From contig DATJBF010000060.1 of the NCBI GenBank assembly GCA_035515475.1, positions 61,413 through 125,412 on the forward strand: a stretch of DNA of 64,000 bases. The letters run 5' to 3'. The notes beneath the pieces are model-generated. The model worked only from the letters and a program-made list of their open reading frames with translations, was not told where the DNA came from and did not search any database. Position 1 is the first letter of the stretch. Every line of letters starts with the position of its first letter. This DNA is from DATJBF01 sp035515475 (GTDB lineage Bacteria > Verrucomicrobiota > Verrucomicrobiia > Palsa-1439). The position numbers and the translations under genes are program-made. Below are positions 55,340-62,766 of the stretch, piece by piece.

Positions 55340-56027
55340 GTCACGGGACGGGGCGGAGTTGGAGACGGCCAGCCCGGAACAACCGGACTCCTCGCGCTCC
55401 GGCAGACCGGTGGGGCCCGGTCGCATTCCGAGATGGATCGGGTGGTTGATTCCCCGCGCCCGATATGCTCCTCGAGCGGAGCAAGTGGAACATGCCGGCA
55501 TGAATCTCGGCCTGTCGCTGCGAATGGATCTCGCGGCGCCGGTCTGGCTCAAGGCGAAGGGCACCAGCATGTTTCCATGGCGGATACCGGGCTGCGAGGT
55601 GAGAATCGAGCCGGCAGGGCCTGCGCTGGAAGTTGGGTTGATCGTCGTCTTTCGTCGCGGAGCGAAGCTGTACTACCATCGGGTCATCAAACAAGTAAGC
55701 AGCAGCCAATGGCAGACCAAGGGCGACACGTTGATCGACTCAGACGATCCGATTTCCGACAACGACATCGTCGGTCGCGTTACCGCCGTCCGACGTGGAA
55801 ACTGCGTCCGAGCGGCCCGACCTGATGCTGACGCGGCTTGGCTCTCCGACCGTCTGGGAGGTTTCTTTCGTCGCCTCGGTCCGTCTTCGGGATGCGTGGC
55901 GCGGTTTGGTAGGCGTGCGCTCTACTTGGCGGTGCTGTTGAATGCTTGGCCATTTCGGCGCCTGTTGGCGCGACAGGAGTTCGGGTCCGGCACTGAGGAG
56001 GCCGCCCGGGTAATCGACGAGGGCTGA
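55323..56027 (+). CDS. S24/S26-type signal peptidase-like protein
   Basis: A 234-aa protein with the S24/S26 fold. The catalytic Ser lies in KAKGTSMFPWRIPG, followed by VVFRRGAKLYYHRVIKQ, where His stands in place of the Lys general base of bacterial SPase I, and by WQTKGDTLIDSDDPI with the Asp. The Ser-His-Asp pattern is that of ER/archaeal-type signal peptidases. No clear membrane anchor is visible at the N-terminus, whose first 55 residues are Pro/Arg-rich; a hydrophobic stretch (ALYLAVLLNAWPF) lies near the C-terminus. It could remove the precursor leader, since no other leader peptidase is encoded here. Confidence 0.78.
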   Translation: MLTTNRSRDGAELETASPEQPDSSRSGRPVGPGRIPRWIGWLIPRARYAPRAEQVEHAGMNLGLSLRMDLAAPVWLKAKGTSMFPWRIPGCEVRIEPAGPALEVGLIVVFRRGAKLYYHRVIKQVSSSQWQTKGDTLIDSDDPISDNDIVGRVTAVRRGNCVRAARPDADAAWLSDRLGGFFRRLGPSSGCVARFGRRALYLAVLLNAWPFRRLLARQEFGSGTEEAARVIDEG

Positions 56028-56029
56028 CA

Positions 56030-57049
56030 ATGGCGAACTTGATGATCACGACGGGCTGCAATTTTCGCTGTCCCTACTGTTTTGGGCTCGACCTGTTCGG
56101 CGCCGGGCAACTGCGGCAACACATGTCGATCAAGCTGTTCCGAGAGATCATGGCTTGGATCGATCGTGCGGCGGTGACGGAAATGGACATTCACTTGATG
56201 GGTGGAGAGCCAACGCTTCACCCTGCCTTCGGGGACATGGTCGAAGAATTGGTGAGTCGGGGGCGAAAAACAGTGGTGTTTTCGAATGCGGCCGCGCCGC
56301 TCGACGACCTGCTGATCCGGCGAACGGCCGAACTCGGGGTCTCATGGATTGTGAACTGCAACCCCCCGGCTACCTACCGCGACAACCAACTCGAACTGCT
56401 GCGACGGCATCTGGGCTTGCTGCGACGGGCCGCCGCCATCACCTTCAACTTCACTGATGGGCAAACGCCGTACCAGCATGTATTTGACTATATCGAACAA
56501 TACGACCTCAAGCGTGCGATCAAGCTGGGGGTGGCCTTGCCGACGTTGGAGCATCGCAATGCTTCTGCCGAATGGGACAATTTGCCATCCATCGCCCTTC
56601 ATATCTTGGAACTCATACGCCAGGCGCGTCGCCGCGAGATCACCGTGGAATTTGAGTGTGGTGTTCCCTATTGCCTGTTCAGCGAGGAACAGCACGGCGA
56701 GCTGCGGGACGGTGCCGTCAGCCACTGCGGGTCTCGGCTCGATATTACCCCCACCGGGGAGGTCATCAACTGTTTGCCTTTGTTCCGAGTCGCCGCCGTT
56801 CCTTTCCACCGGTTTCAGAATTACCGGCAGGCGAGAGAATGGTTTCAACGCATGCTGGCGCCGTATCGTCAAGTCGGCAGTGCGTCCCGATGTCTGTTGT
56901 GCCAGTATCGGCTGGAGGGCCGCTGTTCTGCCTGCTTGGCTTACGGCCTGGGCGAATACAGCCGGATTCCTTTGCCTCCGCTGCCAAGCAGGGAACCGGA
57001 CGAGTCCGCGGGACCTGGGTTGGCCGCTGATCGGGAACTTATCACATGA
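56030..57049 (+). CDS. Radical SAM/SPASM-like maturase (first)
   Basis: A 339-aa radical SAM enzyme. The cluster motif is C10-N-F-R-C14-P-Y-C17, close to the N-terminus, followed by HLMGGEPTLHPAF. The C-terminal part has extra cysteines typical of auxiliary Fe-S binding: FECGVPYCLF, SHCGSRLDITPTGEVINC and CLLCQYRLEGRCSACLAY. Such proteins make C-C, C-S or C-N cross-links in peptides. The same CGxxxCxF signature appears in the proteins at 58380 and 59333, so the three are paralogues. It starts 2 bp after the peptidase stop. Confidence 0.88.
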   Translation: MANLMITTGCNFRCPYCFGLDLFGAGQLRQHMSIKLFREIMAWIDRAAVTEMDIHLMGGEPTLHPAFGDMVEELVSRGRKTVVFSNAAAPLDDLLIRRTAELGVSWIVNCNPPATYRDNQLELLRRHLGLLRRAAAITFNFTDGQTPYQHVFDYIEQYDLKRAIKLGVALPTLEHRNASAEWDNLPSIALHILELIRQARRREITVEFECGVPYCLFSEEQHGELRDGAVSHCGSRLDITPTGEVINCLPLFRVAAVPFHRFQNYRQAREWFQRMLAPYRQVGSASRCLLCQYRLEGRCSACLAYGLGEYSRIPLPPLPSREPDESAGPGLAADRELIT

Positions 57050-58056
57050 GAGAGCGATGGCTCTCAACTACGTTGGCTTGGGCAACCGGCCTCCAGTTGC
57101 GGCGGCCGGAGCGGCTGGTTTTCGAGACGAGTAGCCGCTGCAATTGCCGATGCCCTATTTGTGAAGCGAGTGAAGACCGACCGGGCCGTTTGCGCGGGTG
57201 CATGGAGTGGGACCTTTTCATCGGGTTGGCCGACGAAGCTGTGCGGCTTCGTCCCGCAATGGTTTGCCTGCACGCCGGGGGCGAACCGTTGCTGCATCCG
57301 CGCATCGCCGACATGGTGCAGGAGCTTCACCACCGCAACTTGCTCACTCACTTGTGTACCAACGGCCTGTTGCTGACCCCGGAAATGGCCGGGCGGTTGG
57401 CATTGGCCGGGCTCGACTCGCTCGTTGTTTCTCATCCCGGCATCACACGCGAGAACTACGAAGCTTGCCGCGGGTGCGCGCCTCAGGATGGCGAAGATGG
57501 GCGGTTGGCGAACGCGATTACGGCCTTCGGGGAGGAGGGGGGGAAACTGATTCTGCGAACGACGGTTCTTCCCCGCTTTGTCCCGTCGGGGTCGAATGAC
57601 GTGATCGAGTTTCTCCGGAGATGGCTCGACGTTCCTGGCTTGAACACGATCGAATTCACCGGGTACCAGCCTTGGCCCCGTCATTTCCGGGAGGATTTGC
57701 TCAGAAAGGTGTATCGCATGCCCCGCCGCTGCCAGGTGTCACTCGACAGCATGTGCGTGCTCTGGGATGGAACCATAACGCCTTGTTCGCACGACATCGG
57801 CGGATGTCTGGCGATCGGGCGCTGGCCGGACGTTGCACTCCGCGACGCGTATAACTGCGGCCGAACGCGGCGAGTCCGGAGGGGGAACCTTCGACGCTCC
57901 AAGCGTGCCGAACTGTGTACCCGGTGCCTGCTGGCGCACAGCCCGGCCCCGCTTGCGACCGTTCGCGTCGACGAGTGGAGAGAAGTTCCCGATGAAAGCA
58001 AGGAAACCTGGGTTCGCGCCACTGGCCGTCATTGCTGGAACGTGCTCAGGGCTTGA
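57046..58056 (+). CDS. Radical SAM/SPASM maturase (second, distinct type)
   Basis: A 336-aa radical SAM protein with C32-N-C-R-C36-P-I-C39, HAGGEPLLHPRI, and a C-terminal SPASM-like region (DSMCVLWDGTITPCSHD, CGRTRRVRRG, AELCTRCLLAH). It has about 30 residues before the radical SAM motif and resembles general peptide-modifying SPASM proteins more than the first enzyme does. It overlaps the first radical SAM gene by 4 nt. A second chemistry, or a second site on the peptide, is plausible. Confidence 0.88.
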   Translation: MRERWLSTTLAWATGLQLRRPERLVFETSSRCNCRCPICEASEDRPGRLRGCMEWDLFIGLADEAVRLRPAMVCLHAGGEPLLHPRIADMVQELHHRNLLTHLCTNGLLLTPEMAGRLALAGLDSLVVSHPGITRENYEACRGCAPQDGEDGRLANAITAFGEEGGKLILRTTVLPRFVPSGSNDVIEFLRRWLDVPGLNTIEFTGYQPWPRHFREDLLRKVYRMPRRCQVSLDSMCVLWDGTITPCSHDIGGCLAIGRWPDVALRDAYNCGRTRRVRRGNLRRSKRAELCTRCLLAHSPAPLATVRVDEWREVPDESKETWVRATGRHCWNVLRA

Positions 58057-58088
58057 GAGGAGAATGGAGTAACGGAAGGAGAAACGTC

Positions 58089-58361
58089 ATGTGGAAATCC
58101 AAAGAACATGTCGCTTGGCGCAGCAAAGACAATCTGCTGGTCGTCCTCGACACGGTGTCCGGACACTATTACACGCTGAACGAGGTAGCGGTTGACTTGT
58201 GGCGGGGCCTGTTTGAGGAGAAGAAAAGCTTCGAGGCCGTGGTCAACGACATCCGAGCGCGTTACCCGGACGCTCCTGAGATTCCGGAGCTGGAGGCCGA
58301 CTGCCGCGAATCGCTGGCTTACTGGAGCTCGGAAGGACTCGTAGAACAGTCGAACGGGTGA
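58089..58361 (+). CDS. PqqD-like RiPP recognition protein
   Basis: A 90-aa protein of the PqqD fold: MWKSKEHVAWRSKDNLLVVLDTVSGHYYTLNEVAVDLWRGL, then SFEAVVNDIRARYPDAPEIPELEADCRESLAYWSSEGLVE. The YxLNEVAxxLW core and the C-terminal helix ending in xxGLVE are diagnostic. PqqD-like proteins bind the leader peptide and present it to modifying enzymes. AAGGAG stands before the ATG at 58089. It sits between the second and third radical SAM genes and is the strongest support for a RiPP pathway. Confidence 0.92.
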   Translation: MWKSKEHVAWRSKDNLLVVLDTVSGHYYTLNEVAVDLWRGLFEEKKSFEAVVNDIRARYPDAPEIPELEADCRESLAYWSSEGLVEQSNG

Positions 58362-58379
58362 GATTCGCCAACCGAACGC

Positions 58380-59336
58380 ATGCCCAACATCCTTCTGACC
58401 AATTCGTGTAATCGACGGTGCCCGTACTGCTTTGCGCGCGCCCAGGTCACCCTTGGCGTCTGCCGGGCGGCTTGGGAAATGAGCGAAGCGGAGCTGGATA
58501 CGGTGCTGGGGTATCTCGATTTCCGGCGCGACGTGGTGTCATTGTTGGGCGGCGAACCGACGCTCCACTCACGGTTCGCAGAGATTGTCAGCGAAGTCGC
58601 CGCACGACGCTTCCTGATCAAAGTGTTCACGAATGGCACAACGCCTCGTCTGCGGAGCATTGCCGCGTCGGCTTGCCACGATGAACTGCATCTGATCCTA
58701 AACCTCAATCGCCCGGAGTCGTACGGCGGATCTGAGTGGGCGGAAATCGAGGAGAACGCCCGGCACTTCGGGCAGCGGATGAGCCTTTCCTTTAACGTCT
58801 ACGAGCCGAATTTCCGTTGGGACCACCTCCGGGATGTGATCCTCCGTGGAAACCTGACGCGGCGCATTCGGATTGGCATCGCGCAGCCCATTTACGGCTT
58901 GGGCAACACGTACTTGACCGAAGAGGTTGTTCCCGAAGCTTGTGCGCGTCTGGTAGACATGGCGGTCGACCTGGCGAAGGACGGCATCTCGCTCGGGTTG
59001 GACTGCGGCTTCAGGGGGTGTGCGTTCACCAATCGTCAGCGCGGCGTCCTGCTTGAATGCGGCGCTCAGCTTCTCTTTGACTGCAAGCCTGTCCTCGATA
59101 TCGGTCCCGACTTGATGGTTTGGCGCTGTTTTCCTTTTTCCGCGACTCCCGGCGTTCGTTTGCTCGATTTCCGTTCCCTACGGGAAGTGGCCGAGCATTT
59201 CGATCAAGTCTGGGCTCAAGCGATGGTCCTCGGGAACACGCCGAACTGTCGCAGTTGCTCCCACTTCGGCCGCATTTGCCGAGGCGGATGCTTGTCCAGG
59301 ACCGTCAACCAGCGCTTAACCCCAGCCCTTTTATGA
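58380..59336 (+). CDS. Radical SAM/SPASM-like maturase (third)
   Basis: A 318-aa paralogue of the enzyme at 56030. The motif is C10-N-R-R-C14-P-Y-C17 with the same short N-terminus; SLLGGEPTLHSRF follows. The C-terminal cysteines lie in GLDCGFRGCAF, LLFDCKPVLDIGPD, WRCFPF and CRSCSHFGRICRGGCL. It overlaps the following gene by 4 nt (ATGA). With the first radical SAM gene it brackets the second maturase and the PqqD-like gene. Confidence 0.88.
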   Translation: MPNILLTNSCNRRCPYCFARAQVTLGVCRAAWEMSEAELDTVLGYLDFRRDVVSLLGGEPTLHSRFAEIVSEVAARRFLIKVFTNGTTPRLRSIAASACHDELHLILNLNRPESYGGSEWAEIEENARHFGQRMSLSFNVYEPNFRWDHLRDVILRGNLTRRIRIGIAQPIYGLGNTYLTEEVVPEACARLVDMAVDLAKDGISLGLDCGFRGCAFTNRQRGVLLECGAQLLFDCKPVLDIGPDLMVWRCFPFSATPGVRLLDFRSLREVAEHFDQVWAQAMVLGNTPNCRSCSHFGRICRGGCLSRTVNQRLTPALL

Positions 59337-60292
59337 TCAGCATCGAACTCGACACTCACGGTGTTGTGGATGCGGTTGATCCCTCAGTGCGCGAGGTGAC
59401 GGAAGCGCTACGGCTGTTGCTGAACCGGTGCAACGAGGAGAACATTCGGGATGTCACCTTGCGGTTGCCAAGAGCGGCTACCGGAGACCTCGAACCGGCG
59501 TTGCGCCCTCTGATGGACCGGCCCTTCCGCTTTTCGGCTTGGTTCCGAACGCCGCCTCCCGCCCGGCTCGCTGAGCTCTTCGTCTCCGCGGGTCATCACA
59601 TCACAATCGCGGAAACGGTGGGCCCGGACCGCAGCGTGCTCCGTGGTGTGATGAACAGTCCCGCCTACGCCTCTGGCATGCCGTCGCAAGTGGATTTGTT
59701 CCTTGCGATGCCCCCGCCTCCACCCAGCCCGGCGGAGGTGCTCAACGGATTTGTGCCCCGCGCCAAAACCAGCATCACGCTCGGGGCCGCGTGGAACGAT
59801 GTGGAGTCGGGGCCATCTGCCATGACGATTTCGGAGGAAAAGGAATGGGTAGAAGTTCTGTTGAGAATGGCGACATGGCTTACAGCGCGTGAGGCAACCG
59901 TCTACTTCGCCTGCGGCCTGCCTCTGTGCATGTTTTCGACCGAGCAACTTGGCCGGTTGGCACTTCTAAAAGTTCCGGCGCCGTTGGCTTCATGCACGCC
60001 CGACCTCGTCGTGACCTTGGATGGCCGTATGCGTGCGTGTCCTCGATTGCCGGCGACCGGGTGGGTAGCGATGCCGGCGGGCGTTGGCCTGCGCGAGTTG
60101 GCCGGTCAACTCCTCGGTCCGTCCGAAGTCTTCGCCGGATTCTGTGGTCGGGCGAGCGAGTGGGATTGCCGGAGCCTGGCCACCGGCGGCTGTGGCGGCG
60201 GTTGCCGAGCCCACAACGCACTGGGCTGGCGTACGGGAAGTGGAGTTACCGCTTCTTCTTCACCGTGGGATTCGGCAGGACACGTTCGCTGA
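59333..60292 (+). CDS. Radical-SAM-like protein without the CxxxCxxC motif
   Basis: A 319-aa protein that lacks the N-terminal radical SAM cysteine motif but keeps the C-terminal cysteine pattern of its neighbours: YFACGLPLCMF, LASCTPDLVVTLDGRMRACPRLP, AGFCGRASEWDCRSLATGGCGGGC. The N-terminal half has a partial alpha/beta pattern. It is therefore best read as a catalytically dead paralogue that may bind Fe-S clusters, partner an active enzyme or bind peptide. Translation is coupled to the third radical SAM gene. The 3' end overlaps the convergent gene by 47 bp. Confidence 0.75.
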   Translation: MISIELDTHGVVDAVDPSVREVTEALRLLLNRCNEENIRDVTLRLPRAATGDLEPALRPLMDRPFRFSAWFRTPPPARLAELFVSAGHHITIAETVGPDRSVLRGVMNSPAYASGMPSQVDLFLAMPPPPPSPAEVLNGFVPRAKTSITLGAAWNDVESGPSAMTISEEKEWVEVLLRMATWLTAREATVYFACGLPLCMFSTEQLGRLALLKVPAPLASCTPDLVVTLDGRMRACPRLPATGWVAMPAGVGLRELAGQLLGPSEVFAGFCGRASEWDCRSLATGGCGGGCRAHNALGWRTGSGVTASSSPWDSAGHVR

Positions 60293-60848
60293 TTGGGAGA
60301 CGGCCGTCGAGCGCCTGGCGCAATTCGGCGCGGTAAAGCCACAGGAGGCGGACTTCCTCGGGGGGAAGCGTCGCGAATGCTTTCTCCGTTTCCCGTACGT
60401 CGCGCTGGCACTCTTCGACAACCGCAAGGGTGCGCGCCTTTTGTGCTTCGGTCTGCGAAGGATCGCCTTCAACAGCGACCTTGGTCTCGGCGAGTTTCTC
60501 CAGGAGACGGCTGGAATTGCCGCCCATACCCAGCATTTTGTAAGCGACAAGCACGTGGCTGAGCACGTAGGCGAATCGTTCCGGTTCCCAGCCACGATCC
60601 CGGAGGAACCGGACCGCCTCGGGGAACTGCGCCACGGAGTTGGGGTTTTCCGCCAGGTGTTCAATAAGCTGATTCGGGGCGCCAGTCTTGGCCCATTCCA
60701 GAAATGGAACGCTGTCAGCCACGAACCGCTTGAGGTCGCTGGTGCTGAAAGGCCCGTCGGCGACTGTCGCCTGGACGACTGGCAACCCAAACAAGGCAGC
60801 GCTCGTAAGCCACAGGAAACACCAGCTCCGTTTATTCAATTTGTTCAT
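60246..60848 (-). CDS. Secreted protein of unknown function
   Basis: A 200-aa protein with a signal peptide (NKRSWCFLWLTSAALFGLPVVQA) and a helical mature part: FSTSDLKRFVADSVPFLEWAK, then QFPEAVRFLRDRGWEPERFAYVLSHVLVAYKMLG and a charged C-terminal region. No recognised family. The ATG at 60848 gives the signal peptide; an upstream in-frame start at 60869 is possible. It ends inside the 3' end of the pseudo-radical-SAM gene on the opposite strand (47-bp overlap), so it may or may not belong to the RiPP locus. Confidence 0.68.
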   Translation of the reverse strand: MNKLNKRSWCFLWLTSAALFGLPVVQATVADGPFSTSDLKRFVADSVPFLEWAKTGAPNQLIEHLAENPNSVAQFPEAVRFLRDRGWEPERFAYVLSHVLVAYKMLGMGGNSSRLLEKLAETKVAVEGDPSQTEAQKARTLAVVEECQRDVRETEKAFATLPPEEVRLLWLYRAELRQALDGRLPISERVLPNPTVKKKR

Positions 60849-60881
60849 TCTGTTCAGAGCCAAGTCCAAGCATTCCGAGAG

Positions 60882-62762
60882 TTAGAAGTAGCGTTCGAGC
60901 CAGGCGGCAATCGTGGCCACTCCCCAAAGCCAGGCGATGGGCACCACCGGCCTGAGAGAGGAGAGAAGCCAGAGTTCCTCGAGCGTCCGGGTTTCGAATA
61001 ACCCCAGGTCGCTAAGGGCCGGACTGGTGAGCATCCGGTGAAATTGACCGTGGGGATCGCTGTGCAGCCATTGATGGTAGGGGATCGTCCCGCCGAGTCC
61101 GGTCTTGCCAACGGCCCACACAACCTCCGGGGGTAGACGATTCCTCATCGCCTCCCGCAAAACGAGCTTGCGGTTCTGCGCGGAGCGACTCGGCCCGATT
61201 TTGAGATGGGCGGGGATCCGCATGGCCAACTCGATCATCTTCAGGTCCAAGAAAGGGGATCGGAACTCGAGGGCAGACTGCATGCCAGCCGCGTCGATGA
61301 TCGACGTGAGACTGTACTGGCTGACAAGCATCAATTGCTGGGCGAGCAGGCCATCGACAAGGTTCTCGGCCCCGCTGGCGATGAATGCCCTCTCGCACAG
61401 AGCAGCAGGATCGTGTTGGCCCGCCACTTCCTTCATCCGTGGCGTGTAAATCCGCTCCGCAAATTCCCCGATGGGCGGGAATTTCAGTGCAGAGAAGACC
61501 TGCGCCGGTGGAAGTGAGAGCACCTCGTCCCGGCCTACGCGGCCCGATGACTGGCGCGTTGTCCGATGGCGCCGGACCCGCCAGCGCCGTCGCAGCGACC
61601 GCTCGCGATCCAGCCTCCTCAGGACCCAGTGATCGGGGTATCCTCCGAATAGTTCGTCCCCGCCGGCCCCGGTCAGGGCGACGGTCACAAACTGTTTGGC
61701 CTGTTGTGCCAGGTGCCGAACGTCCACCAGAACCATCGTCGCAATCGGTTCGCCGAAAACCGAAACCACGTCGTCAAACGAGGCGACGGAGACCGGCGGC
61801 AGGAGCAGTTGGTGGTGCCGGGTCCCGCAGTGGAGCGCAATTCGATCGCTGGCACTTTCTTCCGCTGGGTTCGTCGCCGGCCCGCCGCTGACTCGGAACG
61901 TGTGAAATCCGCCAAGCGTCTTGGCGAGCGAAGCTGCGACCGAACCCGAGTCGAGACCTCCGGAAAGGGTGGCCCCCAAAGGCACGTCGCTTCGGGACAT
62001 AAGCTCCGTGGTTTCATCGAGGCAGCGAGCGACTGCCGCGGCCGCCGTCGGCAAGTCTCGGAATTGTTCTGCGCCGTCAAACCGACAGGACCAGTACTGC
62101 TCGCATCTTACCCCGTGCCGTGAGACTTCCATCCAACAGCCGGGCCCGAGTCTCCGAACGTCTCGGAACGCGGTCCACGGAGCCGGCGCGTGAACGTAAT
62201 ACAAGCCCAGATGGAGACCGACCTCGTCCACGCGCCGCGGGATCCAATTCAACCGGAGCAGGGCCGGCACCTCAGACGCAAACGCGAACACGTCCCCATC
62301 ATGGTAATACACAAGGGGTTTCTCCCCCACGCGGTCCCGCGCCAGAAAGAGTGTTTGCTTCTTGCTGTCCCAGACGGCGAACGCGAACATTCCCCGCAAA
62401 CGGCGGAGACAAGCGGGCCCCATCCGAGCGTACAAAGCCAACACAACTTCCGTATCCGAGCCGGATTTGAATTCTTCGCCGAACGACTCCAATTCGGACC
62501 GCAGCTCGCGGTAATTGTAAATTTCGCCGTTGAAGACCAGCGTGAGCGAATCCGCGGGCCGGTTCATGGGCTGTGCTGCCCGCTCTGACAGGTCGAGAAT
62601 GGCCAGTCGTGTGGCTCCCAGGACGGCAGGCGGCATAAAGTGCGTGCCGCAGGAATCAGGACCCCGGTGGCGAAGGGCATTGAGCACAGGTTGCAGAACC
62701 TGATCCTTCGCCGCGGCGATGCGGCCGCCCTCGTAGTCGACAATTCCACAGATACCGCACAT
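60882..62762 (-). CDS. asnB: Asparagine-synthetase-type amidotransferase (glutamine-hydrolysing)
   Basis: A 626-aa two-domain protein. The N-terminal glutaminase starts MCGICGIVDYEG (nucleophile Cys2) and has ALRHRGPDSCG and LVFNGEIYNYRELR. The C-terminal synthetase domain has the ATP-pyrophosphatase loop ATLSGGLDSGSVAASLA and TGAGGDELFGGYPDHW. A full glutaminase domain fits ordinary asparagine synthetase B, but AsnB homologues also act in RiPP and capsule loci, and it lies beside the radical SAM genes and an exporter. Lasso cyclases are similar to this family. It follows the ABC transporter gene by 4 bp. Confidence 0.87.
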   Translation of the reverse strand: MCGICGIVDYEGGRIAAAKDQVLQPVLNALRHRGPDSCGTHFMPPAVLGATRLAILDLSERAAQPMNRPADSLTLVFNGEIYNYRELRSELESFGEEFKSGSDTEVVLALYARMGPACLRRLRGMFAFAVWDSKKQTLFLARDRVGEKPLVYYHDGDVFAFASEVPALLRLNWIPRRVDEVGLHLGLYYVHAPAPWTAFRDVRRLGPGCWMEVSRHGVRCEQYWSCRFDGAEQFRDLPTAAAAVARCLDETTELMSRSDVPLGATLSGGLDSGSVAASLAKTLGGFHTFRVSGGPATNPAEESASDRIALHCGTRHHQLLLPPVSVASFDDVVSVFGEPIATMVLVDVRHLAQQAKQFVTVALTGAGGDELFGGYPDHWVLRRLDRERSLRRRWRVRRHRTTRQSSGRVGRDEVLSLPPAQVFSALKFPPIGEFAERIYTPRMKEVAGQHDPAALCERAFIASGAENLVDGLLAQQLMLVSQYSLTSIIDAAGMQSALEFRSPFLDLKMIELAMRIPAHLKIGPSRSAQNRKLVLREAMRNRLPPEVVWAVGKTGLGGTIPYHQWLHSDPHGQFHRMLTSPALSDLGLFETRTLEELWLLSSLRPVVPIAWLWGVATIAAWLERYF

Positions 62763-62766
62763 CTGT

